DNA from: Corynebacterium vitaeruminis DSM 20294
Lineage (GTDB): Bacteria > Actinomycetota > Actinomycetes > Mycobacteriales > Mycobacteriaceae
NCBI RefSeq assembly: GCF_000550805.1
Contig: NZ_CP004353.1
Span: forward strand, 2,604,001-2,668,000
DNA length: 64,000 nucleotides
Direction: 5' to 3'
A model generated the notes under the pieces. That model made no database searches. It saw only the letters and a program-made list of their open reading frames with translations, and had not been told where the DNA came from. Shown piece by piece: positions 28,555 to 37,585 of this stretch. Within the stretch, counting starts at the first letter, position 1, and the number at the start of each line of letters is the position of its first letter. The translations under genes were made by a program, and so were the position numbers.

Positions 28555-29262
28555 CTAGCAGCTGGCGCAGAGCATCGCTGCAGCGCGTCGGCCGACGACC
28601 GGGGCCAGCGCCGCGCCGAGCGGGGCCGAATGGGTGATGACGGAGCCCGTCGCGTCTTGGATCTTGGAGATGGACGAAGTCGCTGCATCGAGCAGCAGCC
28701 CGTGGGTGACGAACAACGGGAGCACGTGGACCCGCGGGTGCATGATGGTGACCTCCAGCAGCGAGGACTTGTTCGCCCCGGTCGCCTGGACGCTGGTCAC
28801 GCCGCGCCCCAAAGTCGTTGCAAGGGTACGAGCCAGTCCCATGACCTGCTCGTTCGCCGCCTCGTCGGAGGAGCCGACGGAGTAGAGGGCGATGTGGCTT
28901 CCGGCAGGAGCCTCTGCAGCGACTTTCTCCGCGAGCACTCGGGCGACGAGGAGGTCGGTGCCGAGCGCGTCCGCGAGCACCAGCCGCAGGCCGGTGGCCG
29001 ACTGCGTTGCAGCGACTTCGCGCGGCACGTCGACCTTGTGGTGGTAGGCGCTGCTAAACAGCAGCGGAACCACCACCGCGTCCTCGATCCCCTCGGCGAC
29101 GAGCCGGCGTGCGACGGCCCCGAGGTCGGGTGCCGAGAAGTCGAGGTGTGCCTCGAAACATGGCATGCCCATTCGCTCCGCCACGGCCTGGCGCAGCTCG
29201 CGCACGGTCGCTGCGGCCTTGGGGTTGCGGGACCCGTGGGAGAGGAGGATGAGGGCAGTCAT
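28555..29262 (-). CDS. cysY: Sirohydrochlorin chelatase family protein CysY
   Basis: A 235-residue CbiX/SirB-type chelatase. The metal-binding His are in ILLSHGSRNPKA near the N-terminus and in SSAYHHKVDVPRE at mid-length. It probably inserts iron into sirohydrochlorin to give the sirohaem needed by CysI in the same cluster. It ends 52 bases before cysZ. The gene contains several motif-A sequences, beginning at 28678. Confidence 0.88.
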   Translation of the reverse strand: MTALILLSHGSRNPKAAATVRELRQAVAERMGMPCFEAHLDFSAPDLGAVARRLVAEGIEDAVVVPLLFSSAYHHKVDVPREVAATQSATGLRLVLADALGTDLLVARVLAEKVAAEAPAGSHIALYSVGSSDEAANEQVMGLARTLATTLGRGVTSVQATGANKSSLLEVTIMHPRVHVLPLFVTHGLLLDAATSSISKIQDATGSVITHSAPLGAALAPVVGRRAAAMLCASC

Positions 29263-29291
29263 GTCGGTGTTCCTTCCTTATCTATTGGTGC

Positions 29292-30584
29292 CTAGCGCAG
29301 GCGCTGTCCTACCAGCCCTGCGGCCAGGGTGTTGCCGGAGGCGTTGTCGACGAGCAGGAACGATCCCACCGCGCCGCGCGCCGCGTACTCGTCGATCGGC
29401 AACGGCTTTTGCGTTTCGACGACTACGTGGGCGATGTCATTGAGGGCGATCTCCTCGGGCGCATCGACGTCGTGAATCCCGTCGATGTCGAGGGTGCGCG
29501 TGATCTCCGCGATGCGGCCGCGCACCAGCGCGGTGCCGTAGCGGACCTTGAGCAGCTGGCCCGCGCGCAGGCTCTTTTCCGTGAGCCCCACGACGGTGGC
29601 CGCGAAACTGCGGCGCTCCTCTGGGCGATTCGTCGAAGAGATGAGCTCGCCGCGGACGAGGTCGATCTCGTCGGCAAGCCGCAGCACGACCGAGTCGCCC
29701 GCGGTCGCTGCAACGACTTCGCCGTCGGAGGTGTCGATGCCCACGACCGTGGAGGTGCGTCCCTCCGGCAGCGCGACGGTGTCGCCGACGTGGACGGTGC
29801 CTGCAGCGACTTGGCCGGCGTACCCGCGGTAGTCGCTCGCGTGCTCGCGGATGACGTACTGGATCGGGAAGCGGAAGTCGAGCTCGTTCGCCCGCCCGGT
29901 GGACACCGGGATGGTCTCCAGCAGCTCGAGGACGGTCGGGCCCTCGTACCAAGGCAGGTTCTCGCTGCGGGTGACCACGTTGTCGCCCTTGAGGGCGGAG
30001 ATCGGCACGACGTGCGGGTCGGCGACGCCGAGCGTTGCAGCGAGTTGCTCGAAGTCGTCTCGGATCGCGTCGAAGGTCTCCTTCGAGTAGCCGACGAGGT
30101 CGATCTTGTTCACGGCGAGCACCACGGTGCGGACGCCGAGCAGCGCTGCCACCGACAGGTGGCGGCGGGTCTGCTCCACCACGCCATGGCGGGCGTCGAC
30201 AAGCAATACAACGACTTGGGAGGTGCTCACGCCGGTGACGGTGTTGCGGGTGTACTGCACGTGCCCCGGGGTGTCCGCGAGGATGAAGGTGCGGCGATCG
30301 GTGGCGAAGTAGCGGTAGGCCACGTCGATGGTGATGCCCTGCTCGCGCTCGGCGCGCAGACCGTCGACCAGCAACGATAAGTCGAGCCCCTCGAAGCCGC
30401 GGTCGGCGGAGGTGCGCTTCACGGACTCCAACTGGTCGGAGAGGACGGACTTGGTGTCGTGCAGCAGGCGGCCGACGAACGTGGACTTGCCGTCGTCGAC
30501 GCTGCCCGCGGTGCAAAAGCGCAGGGTCTCGCGCTGGGCGAGCAGTTTCGTGGCGGAGGTCTTCTCCTGGGTGGCGGTGGTCAT
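29292..30584 (-). CDS. cysN: Sulfate adenylyltransferase large (GTPase) subunit CysN
   Basis: A 430-residue translation-factor-like GTPase. The P-loop is GSVDDGKST, G3 is DTPGH and G4 is NKID. With CysD it makes adenosine 5'-phosphosulfate from ATP and sulfate, driven by GTP. There is no APS kinase extension, which agrees with a pathway that reduces APS directly. The start overlaps the cysD stop (TGATG). Confidence 0.95.
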   Translation of the reverse strand: MTTATQEKTSATKLLAQRETLRFCTAGSVDDGKSTFVGRLLHDTKSVLSDQLESVKRTSADRGFEGLDLSLLVDGLRAEREQGITIDVAYRYFATDRRTFILADTPGHVQYTRNTVTGVSTSQVVVLLVDARHGVVEQTRRHLSVAALLGVRTVVLAVNKIDLVGYSKETFDAIRDDFEQLAATLGVADPHVVPISALKGDNVVTRSENLPWYEGPTVLELLETIPVSTGRANELDFRFPIQYVIREHASDYRGYAGQVAAGTVHVGDTVALPEGRTSTVVGIDTSDGEVVAATAGDSVVLRLADEIDLVRGELISSTNRPEERRSFAATVVGLTEKSLRAGQLLKVRYGTALVRGRIAEITRTLDIDGIHDVDAPEEIALNDIAHVVVETQKPLPIDEYAARGAVGSFLLVDNASGNTLAAGLVGQRLR

Positions 30585-31510
30585 CAGAAGTAGCCTTCCT
30601 TCTTGCGGTCTTCCATAGCGGATTCGCTGAGCCTGTCGTCAGCGCGGGTGGCGCCGCGCTCGGTGAGGCGGCTGGTGGAGATTTCGGCGAGGACGTCGTC
30701 GATGGTGGTGGCGTCGGACTCGACGGCGCCGGTGCAGCTCATATCGCCGACGGTGCGGTAGCGCACGCGCTTAGTCACGAGCTTTTCCCCGCGCGAGTCG
30801 TCGGGCTCGCCCCACTCGCCGGGGGTCAGCCACATGCCGCCACGGTTGAACACCTCGCGGTCGTGGGCGAAGTAGATCTCGGGCAGCGCGATGCCGCGCG
30901 CGCCGATGTACTCCCACACGTCGGTCTCGGTCCAGTTGGAGATCGGGAAGACGCGGATGTTCTCCCCCGGCAGCTTGCCGCCGTTGTAGAGGTTCCACAG
31001 CTCGGGTCGCTGGCGGCGCGGGTCCCACCCGCCGAAGGAGTCGCGCACGGAGAAGACGCGCTCCTTGGCGCGTGCCCGCTCCTCGTCGCGGCGCGCGCCG
31101 CCGAGGACCGCGTCGTAGCCCTGCTCGGCGATGGTCTCGACGAGCGGGACGGTTTGCAGCGGGTTGCGGGTGCCGTCGGGGCGCTCCTGGAGGTCGCCGC
31201 GGTCGATCCAGTCCTGGACCTTGGCCACTCGCAGCCGGGCGCCGGTCTCCGCCACGAGGCGGTCGCGGAACTCGATGACCTCGGGGAAGTTGTGGCCGGT
31301 GTCCACGTGCAGCAACTCGAAGGGCACGGCGGCGGGTGCGAAGGCGCGGCGGGCGAGCTCGAAGACGACGACGGAGTCCTTGCCGCCGGAGAACAACAGC
31401 CCGACCTTGTCGAACTGCCCGGCCACCTCGCGCAGGATGTGGATGGACTCGTTTTCTAGGTCTTTGAGGTGGGGGGAAAGCAGAGTGTCGGTGGTAATCG
31501 TGGTGGTCAT
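30584..31510 (-). CDS. cysD: Sulfate adenylyltransferase small subunit CysD
   Basis: A 308-residue ATP pyrophosphatase-type enzyme with the PP-loop SGGKDS near residue 42 and the family blocks FELLHVDTGHNFPEV and ISNWTETDVWEYI. ATG at 31510 overlaps the cysH TGA (ATGA), so translation is coupled. It activates sulfate together with CysN. Confidence 0.95.
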   Translation of the reverse strand: MTTTITTDTLLSPHLKDLENESIHILREVAGQFDKVGLLFSGGKDSVVVFELARRAFAPAAVPFELLHVDTGHNFPEVIEFRDRLVAETGARLRVAKVQDWIDRGDLQERPDGTRNPLQTVPLVETIAEQGYDAVLGGARRDEERARAKERVFSVRDSFGGWDPRRQRPELWNLYNGGKLPGENIRVFPISNWTETDVWEYIGARGIALPEIYFAHDREVFNRGGMWLTPGEWGEPDDSRGEKLVTKRVRYRTVGDMSCTGAVESDATTIDDVLAEISTSRLTERGATRADDRLSESAMEDRKKEGYF

Positions 31511-32298
31511 GTGTGCAGTCCGCATTCTGTCTTGGCGTTGCCGGCCCAGCGGCCGGATCGGGGGTCTTGTCCTTCTAGCACCGGCAGGGTGCAGGTCGCG
31601 CAGCCGATGGAGGGGTAGTTCTGCTTGGTCAGGGGGTGGACGATGAGGTCGCGCTCGGCGATGAATCGCTCGGTGTCCTCGAGCGTCCAGGTGATGATCG
31701 GGGAGATCTTCAGCCGCCCGGTCTTGTCCAGCGACAGCGCCGGAGCGGTGGCGCGGGTAGGCCCGTCGGCGCGCCGCAGGCCGGTGATCCAGCCCTGGTA
31801 GTCGGAAAGCGCCACCGCGAGCGGCTCGACCTTGCGCATTCGGCAGCAGGCGGTCGGGTTGGAACGGTAGAGGTTCGCGCCATAGGTCGCGTCCTGTTGC
31901 TTACGGGAAAGTTGCGCGGTAGCGCGCACCAGCTTGTTCGCGTATCGACGTTCCACTAGGTCGGCGACCTCGAGGGTCTCCGGGAAGTGGTATTCGGTGT
32001 CGAGGAACAGGAAGTCCGCGTCGGGCAGGTGGTCGTGGGCCAGCTCCGCGAGGACGGTGTTTTCCATGGACAGGGTGACCACGAGGTCGCCGGAAGTGTG
32101 CTCGCGCGCCCAGTCCAGGATGTCGCCCGCCTTGGCGTCGTAAAGCGAATCCGCCCATTTTTCGACGAGCTCGGCGTTGGTGCGGCGAACGTCTTCCGGC
32201 AGCGGCGCGGTGGTTTTAGGCCCCTCGGGCGAGATCCCCGGGTCGCGCAGCGGTGCGCGCGAACCCAGGACGGGGCTGGTGGGGAGGGTGAAAGTCAT
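31507..32298 (-). CDS. cysH: Adenylyl-sulfate (APS) reductase CysH
   Basis: A 263-residue reductase. Two cysteine pairs for a 4Fe-4S cluster are present (TACCRMRK and IGCATC), which marks the APS-using branch, and the redox Cys is in the C-terminal ECGLHT. It converts APS to sulfite and AMP. It lies 23 bases after cysX and is coupled to cysD. Confidence 0.95.
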   Translation of the reverse strand: MTFTLPTSPVLGSRAPLRDPGISPEGPKTTAPLPEDVRRTNAELVEKWADSLYDAKAGDILDWAREHTSGDLVVTLSMENTVLAELAHDHLPDADFLFLDTEYHFPETLEVADLVERRYANKLVRATAQLSRKQQDATYGANLYRSNPTACCRMRKVEPLAVALSDYQGWITGLRRADGPTRATAPALSLDKTGRLKISPIITWTLEDTERFIAERDLIVHPLTKQNYPSIGCATCTLPVLEGQDPRSGRWAGNAKTECGLHT

Positions 32299-32321
32299 GG
32301 TGGGTCTTTTCGTTGCAAGGA

Positions 32322-32570
32322 TCAGGCGGTAACGAGCGTGTGGCCGTGGCGGGCGAGCGACTGCTGCAGAGCCTGGGCGGAGGACGGTGCCTTGTCCGGC
32401 CGGTGCTCCGCATCGTCTTGTCCGTGGAACATGACGGAGAAGACGCGGTGGCAGTCGGCGCAGCTCCAGGCGAACTCGTCCTCGACGTCCGGGAACAGCG
32501 AGGTGCCTGCGCAGTAGGGGCAGTACTCGGGGTGGTTGCGGTTGGGGTTGGGCTTGCGGCGGAAACTCAT
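32322..32570 (-). CDS. cysX: Small Cys-rich protein CysX
   Basis: An 82-residue protein with two CxxC pairs (EYCPYCAG and SCADCHRVF) that form a zinc-ribbon or rubredoxin-like knuckle. ATG at 32570 overlaps the cysI TGA. In C. glutamicum CysX is suggested to carry electrons for sulfite reduction; the spacing of the cysteines fits a metal site but not a classic 4Fe-4S ferredoxin. Confidence 0.85.
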   Translation of the reverse strand: MSFRRKPNPNRNHPEYCPYCAGTSLFPDVEDEFAWSCADCHRVFSVMFHGQDDAEHRPDKAPSSAQALQQSLARHGHTLVTA

Positions 32571-34291
32571 TGCAGATCGGCCTCCTCGGCGCGCAGCACC
32601 CATTCGCGGAACTGCTCGCCCTCGGTGCGTTGCTTCTTGTACTTGGTCACGAGGCGGACGACGTAGTTGCCGACCTCGGCGGAGGTGACCTTGTGCCCGC
32701 GCAGCTTGCGGCCCCAGTCCGGGTGCAGGCCGAGCGCGCCGCCCAGGTGCACCTGGAAGCCCTCGACGCGGTTGCCCTCGTCGTCGGTGACGGTCTGTCC
32801 CTTGAAGCCGATGTCGGCGACCTGCGTGCGGGCGCAGGAGTTCGGGCAGCCGTTGAGCGAGATGCGGATGGGGACGTCGAGGTCGCCGACGCGCTCCTCG
32901 AGGTCGTCGACCAGCTCGATCGCGCGGGCCTTGGTGGTCACGTGCGCGAGCTTGCAGAACTCCAGGCCGGTGCAGGAGACGATGCCGCGGCGGAACTCCG
33001 AGGGCTTGGAGTACAGGCCGGTCTCATCCAGCGCCGCCGACAGCGGCTCGACGTCTCCTGGCTCGATGTCGAGGAAGAGCAGCTCCTTGTCCGGGGTGGT
33101 GCGCAGGCGTTCGATGCCGAAGCGCTCCGCGACGTCCGCGATGGCGATGAGCTGCTCGCCGGTGGCGTGCCCCACGGTGGGCTTAACACCGAGGTAGAAC
33201 CGGCCGTCCTTCTGCTTGTGCAGGCCGAGGTGGTCGCGGGCGCCGGGGTTTTCCGGCACGTGGGGCCCGTCGATGAGCGGGGCGTCGAGGTATTCGGTCT
33301 CGAGCACCTCGCGGAACTTCTCGATGCCCCACTGCGCGACCAAGAACTTCAGGCGCGCGCGGTTGCGCAGGCGGCGGAAGCCGTAGTCGCGGAAGATGCG
33401 GGCGACGCCAGCCCAAACCTCGGGCACGCGCTCGAGCGGGACCCACGCGCCGAGCGAGCGGGCGAGCATCGGGTTGGTGGACAGCCCGCCGCCGACGTAG
33501 CACTCGAAGCCGGGGCCGAACTCGGGGTGGACCGAGCCGATGAAGGAGATGTCCTGGATCTCGTGGGTGACGTCCTGGCGAGCATTGCCGGAGATGGCCG
33601 TCTTAAACTTGCGCGGCAGGTTGTGGAACTCCTCGCGCGGCAGGTAGTTTGCAACGATCTCGTCGATGGCCGGGGTGGCGTCGATGATCTCGTCCGCGGC
33701 CACACCCGCGACCGGGGAGCCCAGGATGACGCGCGGGACGTCGCCGCAGCCCAGCAGCGTGGACAGGCCGTTGACCTCGAGCTTGTCCCAGATGGCGGGG
33801 ACGTCCTCGATGCGGATCCAGTGCAGCTGGATGTTCTGCCGATCGGTGAAGTCGGCGGTGGAGCGGGCGTAGTCGCGGGAGATCTCGCCGACGGTGCGCA
33901 GCTGCTGCGGGGTGACCCGGCCGCCGTCGAAGCGCACTCGCATCATGAAGAACTCGTCCTGGAGCTCGGAGTTTTCCAGCTGGCCGGTCAGCTCCCCGCC
34001 CAGGTCCTGGCGGCGTTGGGTGTACAGACCCAGCCACTTGAAGCGGGGCGCGAGGTCTTCTGCCGGGATGGAGGAGAACCCCTGCTTGGAGTAGATGTCG
34101 ATCACGCGTTGGCGCGCGGACAGGCCGCCGTCTTCCTGCTTGATGCGCTCGTCGCCGTTGAGGGGTTCGCGCCCGTCCAGCTTCCACTGTCCTTCAGATT
34201 TCTTGGCGCGGGCAGGTCGCTTCTCGACGCCCGCCGCTTGGGTCGCTGCACGCTGGGCGGGGGCTGCGTCGCGGATGGTTGTCGTGGTCAT
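32567..34291 (-). CDS. cysI: Ferredoxin-dependent sulfite reductase CysI
   Basis: A 574-residue sirohaem enzyme. The cluster cysteines are in CTGLEFC and NGCPNSC near the C-terminus; sirohaem-binding Arg-rich blocks such as DFTDRQNIQLHW lie earlier. It reduces sulfite to sulfide, with electrons probably from Fpr2 through ferredoxin or CysX. It heads the cysIXHDNYZ operon. A typical promoter with an overlapping McbR-like box is 190 bases upstream. Confidence 0.94.
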   Translation of the reverse strand: MTTTTIRDAAPAQRAATQAAGVEKRPARAKKSEGQWKLDGREPLNGDERIKQEDGGLSARQRVIDIYSKQGFSSIPAEDLAPRFKWLGLYTQRRQDLGGELTGQLENSELQDEFFMMRVRFDGGRVTPQQLRTVGEISRDYARSTADFTDRQNIQLHWIRIEDVPAIWDKLEVNGLSTLLGCGDVPRVILGSPVAGVAADEIIDATPAIDEIVANYLPREEFHNLPRKFKTAISGNARQDVTHEIQDISFIGSVHPEFGPGFECYVGGGLSTNPMLARSLGAWVPLERVPEVWAGVARIFRDYGFRRLRNRARLKFLVAQWGIEKFREVLETEYLDAPLIDGPHVPENPGARDHLGLHKQKDGRFYLGVKPTVGHATGEQLIAIADVAERFGIERLRTTPDKELLFLDIEPGDVEPLSAALDETGLYSKPSEFRRGIVSCTGLEFCKLAHVTTKARAIELVDDLEERVGDLDVPIRISLNGCPNSCARTQVADIGFKGQTVTDDEGNRVEGFQVHLGGALGLHPDWGRKLRGHKVTSAEVGNYVVRLVTKYKKQRTEGEQFREWVLRAEEADLQ

Positions 34292-34448
34292 GTGCGAATG
34301 TCAGGCTTTCTTGGTGTCTCGTGGATCGGGTGCGAGTGCCGCTTTGTGCTCGGGGCCGCGAAAGGCACCCCCGGGCGAATAAAAATCGGGCACGGCGATG
34401 CAGTGCGCTCCCCGGTTTTGCGGGGTGGTGGTTCTTCTAGGTGATCGA

Positions 34449-34471
34449 GAGCCACCCTGGCAGGGCGGCTC
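34449..34471. promoter_or_regulatory. Near-perfect 23-bp palindrome in the cysI leader
   Basis: GAGCCACCCTG and CAGGGCGGCTC flank a single base, with one mismatch in 11 pairs. It would lie about 10 bases downstream of the predicted cysI transcription start, so it is either an operator or an mRNA stem. Confidence 0.5.
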
Positions 34472-34487
34472 CGTTGCCGTAACAGAC

Positions 34488-34516
34488 AATGTAGATATAC
34501 CAAGTTGTCTAAGCAA
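34488..34516 (-). promoter_or_regulatory. cysI promoter with McbR-like box in the spacer
   Basis: On the minus strand, TTGCTT (34511-34516) and TACATT (34488-34493) are separated by 17 bases. Within the spacer, TAGAC-AACTTG-GTATA (34496-34511) matches the McbR box TAGAC-N6-GTCTA at 9 of 10 fixed bases. McbR represses sulfur genes in C. glutamicum. Confidence 0.7.
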
Positions 34517-34525
34517 GGGTTTTCA

Positions 34526-34541
34526 TAGACCGAGCTGTACA
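34526..34541 (+). promoter_or_regulatory. Weak second McbR-like box
   Basis: TAGAC-CGAGCT-GTACA matches the McbR consensus at 8 of 10 fixed bases and lies on the fpr2 side of the region. Confidence 0.4.
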
Positions 34542-34604
34542 TTAAACGGCGCTTTGATGGCTTTGTCCTGCACATTTAAAAAATAATCGCGGTGAATTTA
34601 ATAC

Positions 34605-34618
34605 AGACCACTTGGTTC
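34605..34618. promoter_or_regulatory. Unassigned near-palindrome upstream of fpr2, copy 1
   Basis: AGACCACTTGGTTC is a near-palindrome; its mirror version GAACCACTTGGTCT occurs 83 bases later at 34688-34701. They may be binding sites for another sulfur regulator such as CysR, which I cannot confirm. Confidence 0.35.
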
Positions 34619-34687
34619 ATTTTTCGCGTATTTTGAATTTAAATACCCGAATTCTTGCCAAGATGCGACGCAAGACGCTAGCTTTAC

Positions 34688-34701
34688 GAACCACTTGGTC
34701 T
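34688..34701. promoter_or_regulatory. Unassigned near-palindrome upstream of fpr2, copy 2
   Basis: GAACCACTTGGTCT shares ACCACTTGGT with the copy at 34605-34618 and carries the other complete outer half-site. Confidence 0.35.
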
Positions 34702-34836
34702 AGTTCCATTGAGATTCGCCCCGCCGGGGGCGAACCGCTGGGCCAAAGACGAGAAACCTTGGCGTCGACAAGCACAATGCAACGAGCACGGCGCGCATCC
34801 AATCACGAATTCCTAGAAAGGCTTCGGCTACTTCCC

Positions 34837-36195
34837 ATGACCACCTCTACCCCGCTTCGCGTCGCCGTCATCGGTGCAGGCCCCGCCGGCATCTACGCCT
34901 CCGACATCCTGGTGAAAAACACCGAGGGCGACGTGGCCATCGACCTCATCGAGCAGATGCCAGCGCCCTTCGGGCTGATCCGCTACGGCGTGGCCCCCGA
35001 CCACCCGCGCATCAAGGGGATTATCAAGTCGTTGCATCGCGTCCTCGACACCCCGCAGATCCGCCTGCTCGGCAACATCCACGTCGGCCGCGACGTGAGC
35101 GTTGAGGAGCTGCAGCAGTACTACGACGCCGTAGTCTTCGCGACCGGCGCCGTCGGCGACCGCTCCATCGGCATCCCCGGCGAGGACCTCGAGGGCGTGC
35201 ACGGCGCGGGCGAGTTCGTGGGATTCTACGACGGCAATCCGCGGTTCGAGCGCGACTGGGACCTGTCGGCGAAGGAGGTCGCGGTCATCGGCGTCGGCAA
35301 CGTGGGCCTCGATGTCGCCCGCATCCTTGCAAAGACCGGCGACGAGCTGCTGGTCACCGAGATCCCCGACAATGTCTATGCATCGCTGAAGGACAACCAG
35401 GCCGAGACCGTCCGCGTGTTCGGCCGCCGCGGCCCGGCCCAGGTGAAGTTCTCGCCGCAGGAGCTCAAGGAGCTCGACCACTCGCCCACCATCAACGTGG
35501 TCGTCGACCCGGAGGACATCGACTACGACGCCGCCTCCGAGCAGGCCCGCCGCGATTCCAAGTCCCAGGACCTCGTCTGCCAGATCATCGAGGGCTACGC
35601 GCTGCGTGAGCCGAAGGAGGCCCCGCACGCGCTGCAGATCCACCTCTTCGAGAACCCCGTGGAGATCCTCGGCGAGAACGGCAAGGTGGTGGGGCTTCGC
35701 ACCGAGCGCACGGAGCTCGCCGGCGACGGCTCCGTCCGCGGCACCGGCAAGTTCACGGACTGGCCGGTCCAGGCCATCTATGCCGCGGTGGGCTACCGCT
35801 CGGACGCCATCGACGGCGTGCCCTTCAACGACGCACAGCACGTCATCAACAACGACGGCGGCCACGTCGTGGACCTCGACGGCGCGATCGTCCCCGGCCT
35901 CTACACCACCGGCTGGATCAAGCGCGGCCCCGTCGGCCTCATCGGAAACACCAAGTCCGACGCGAAGGAGACCATTGACATGCTGCTTTCCGACGCCAAG
36001 GCGGGCCTACTCGGTGCCGAGTACACCTCCGACTTCACCGAGCTGCTTCGCGAGCGCGGCATCGACTACACCACCTGGGAGGGCTGGCACGCCCTCGACG
36101 CCGCGGAGCGCGCGCTCGGCGAGGCCGAGGACCGCGAGCGCAAGAAGATCGTCGAGTGGGAGGAGATGGTCGAGGCCTCGAAGGTGACCGTCTAG
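34837..36195 (+). CDS. fpr2: Ferredoxin/adrenodoxin-type NADP reductase Fpr2
   Basis: A 452-residue flavoenzyme of the adrenodoxin reductase/FprA family. FAD binds at GAGPAGIYASD near the start and NADP at GVGNVGLDVARIL in the middle; PFGLIRYGVAPDHP and TGWIKRGPVGLIG are family blocks. ATG at 34837 starts at the conserved region; the frame is open to 34612 but that part is regulatory. It probably passes NADPH electrons to ferredoxin for CysI, and is divergent from cysI as in C. glutamicum. An in-gene AAGTCGTTGCA (35026-35036) encodes K-S-L-H. Confidence 0.93.
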   Translation: MTTSTPLRVAVIGAGPAGIYASDILVKNTEGDVAIDLIEQMPAPFGLIRYGVAPDHPRIKGIIKSLHRVLDTPQIRLLGNIHVGRDVSVEELQQYYDAVVFATGAVGDRSIGIPGEDLEGVHGAGEFVGFYDGNPRFERDWDLSAKEVAVIGVGNVGLDVARILAKTGDELLVTEIPDNVYASLKDNQAETVRVFGRRGPAQVKFSPQELKELDHSPTINVVVDPEDIDYDAASEQARRDSKSQDLVCQIIEGYALREPKEAPHALQIHLFENPVEILGENGKVVGLRTERTELAGDGSVRGTGKFTDWPVQAIYAAVGYRSDAIDGVPFNDAQHVINNDGGHVVDLDGAIVPGLYTTGWIKRGPVGLIGNTKSDAKETIDMLLSDAKAGLLGAEYTSDFTELLRERGIDYTTWEGWHALDAAERALGEAEDRERKKIVEWEEMVEASKVTV

Positions 36196-36346
36196 TCCGG
36201 GTCGGCGCGAGTCAGTGCGGGCGGGGCGGGGTCCCCCTGTTTCGCTCGATATTGGTCACAAAAGTTCATCGAATAAAATGAGTCATCGTAATATTTTCTG
36301 TCATACATTTCCCCCTCTTTGCTGACGATGGCGATGGACTCCCACG

Positions 36347-37519
36347 ATGACTTACTTTGATCTCCCCTTTCAGCCCGACGAGCTGACCCAAGAAGCTATT
36401 TTTGCCGCGCACGAGGGCGGCAAGCTGGCTGTGGCCTCCGCCCGCCCGCTGCGCTCTCGTCACGACCTCTCCCTCGCCTACACCCCGGGCGTGGCCCAGG
36501 TGTGCAAGGCCATCGAGGCCGACGAGTCCCTGTACCCGCGCTACACCGGCGCCGGCCGCACCGTCGCCGTGATCTCCGACGGCACCGCGGTCTTGGGGCT
36601 TGGCGACATCGGCCCGAAGGCCGCCATGCCCGTCATGGAGGGCAAGTGCCAGCTGTTTTCCTCCTTCGTCGACGTCAACGCGATCCCGATCGTCGTCAAC
36701 GAGACCGACACCGACAAGCTCATCGAGGCCATTGCTGCCATCGCCTTGAGCTTCGGCGCCATCAACCTGGAGGACATCTCCGCGCCGCGCTGCTTCGAGG
36801 TGGAGCGCCGCCTCGACAAGATGCTCGACATCCCGGTCTTCCATGACGACCAGCACGGCACCGCCATCGTGCTCACTGCGGGCATCAAGAACGCCTGTAA
36901 GCTCGCCGGCCGCACGCTCGAGGACCTGCAGGTGGTCATCTCCGGCGCGGGTGCCGCGGGCATCGCCTGCTGCAAGATGCTTCTCGACGCTGGTGTGAAA
37001 GACATCATCCTGCTTGACTCCAAGGGCGTTATCCACCCTGACCGCGAGGGCGGCCTACACCCGGTCAAGCAGGAGATCGCCGAGATTACCAACCCGCGTC
37101 GGGTCACCGAACGCGAGGCCGCCTTCGACGGCGCGAGCGTGTTCATCGGCCTCTCGCGCGGCAAGGTCGGCGAGGACCTGCTCAAGCGCATGGCCGAGAA
37201 GCCCTTCCTGTTCTCGCTCGCGAACCCGGACCCGGAGATCGAGCCGGAGCTGGCCGCTAAGTACGCCTCTGTCGTTGCAACGGGGCGCAGCGACCTGCCC
37301 AACCAGATCAACAACGTGCTGGCCTTCCCTGGCATCTTCCAGGGCGCGCTCAACGCGCAGGCCACCTCGATCACCCCGGCGATGAAACTCGCTGCATCGG
37401 AGGCGATCGCCTCGATCGTGGGCGACGACCTCGCCGTCGACTACATCATCCCGTCCGCGCTCGACAGCCGCGTCGCCCCGGCGGTCGCTGCAGCAGTCGA
37501 AAAGGCGGCACTCGCTTAA
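36347..37519 (+). CDS. malE: NADP-dependent malic enzyme MalE
   Basis: A 390-residue short-form malic enzyme. The catalytic/metal region is PVFHDDQHGTAIV, and the dinucleotide motif is GAGAAGIACCKML. It decarboxylates malate to pyruvate and makes NADPH. Length agrees with the C. glutamicum enzyme (about 390). A 151-base gap separates it from fpr2, with TAAAATG-type AT-rich promoter DNA. Several motif-A variants lie in the last 250 bases. Confidence 0.93.
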   Translation: MTYFDLPFQPDELTQEAIFAAHEGGKLAVASARPLRSRHDLSLAYTPGVAQVCKAIEADESLYPRYTGAGRTVAVISDGTAVLGLGDIGPKAAMPVMEGKCQLFSSFVDVNAIPIVVNETDTDKLIEAIAAIALSFGAINLEDISAPRCFEVERRLDKMLDIPVFHDDQHGTAIVLTAGIKNACKLAGRTLEDLQVVISGAGAAGIACCKMLLDAGVKDIILLDSKGVIHPDREGGLHPVKQEIAEITNPRRVTEREAAFDGASVFIGLSRGKVGEDLLKRMAEKPFLFSLANPDPEIEPELAAKYASVVATGRSDLPNQINNVLAFPGIFQGALNAQATSITPAMKLAASEAIASIVGDDLAVDYIIPSALDSRVAPAVAAAVEKAALA

Positions 37520-37585
37520 ACACGCCTTCGGCTCCTCGCCCCCGTTCCCCTGCTGCGGAGCGGGGGCGACGTCGTTGCAACGACT

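Larger units (their letters stand above)
34292..34836. other. Divergent control region between cysI and fpr2
   Basis: A 545-base gap, unusually AT-rich from 34490 to 34700. It contains the cysI promoter, a long cysI leader with two hairpins (CCCCG/CGGGG at 34410-34425 and a near-perfect palindrome at 34449-34471), two McbR-like boxes, two AGACCA/TGGTCT-type boxes and a motif B plus A element (34761-34783). No gene is visible. Confidence 0.7.

Noticed and set aside
32570..34444. A 624-codon frame antisense to cysI
   Set aside because: The cysI frame has the sirohaem and cluster cysteines; the antisense frame has low complexity and no motif.
34510..34545. TACATT at 34538-34543 as the fpr2 promoter
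   Set aside because: No -35 lies at a suitable distance, so the fpr2 promoter remains unassigned.
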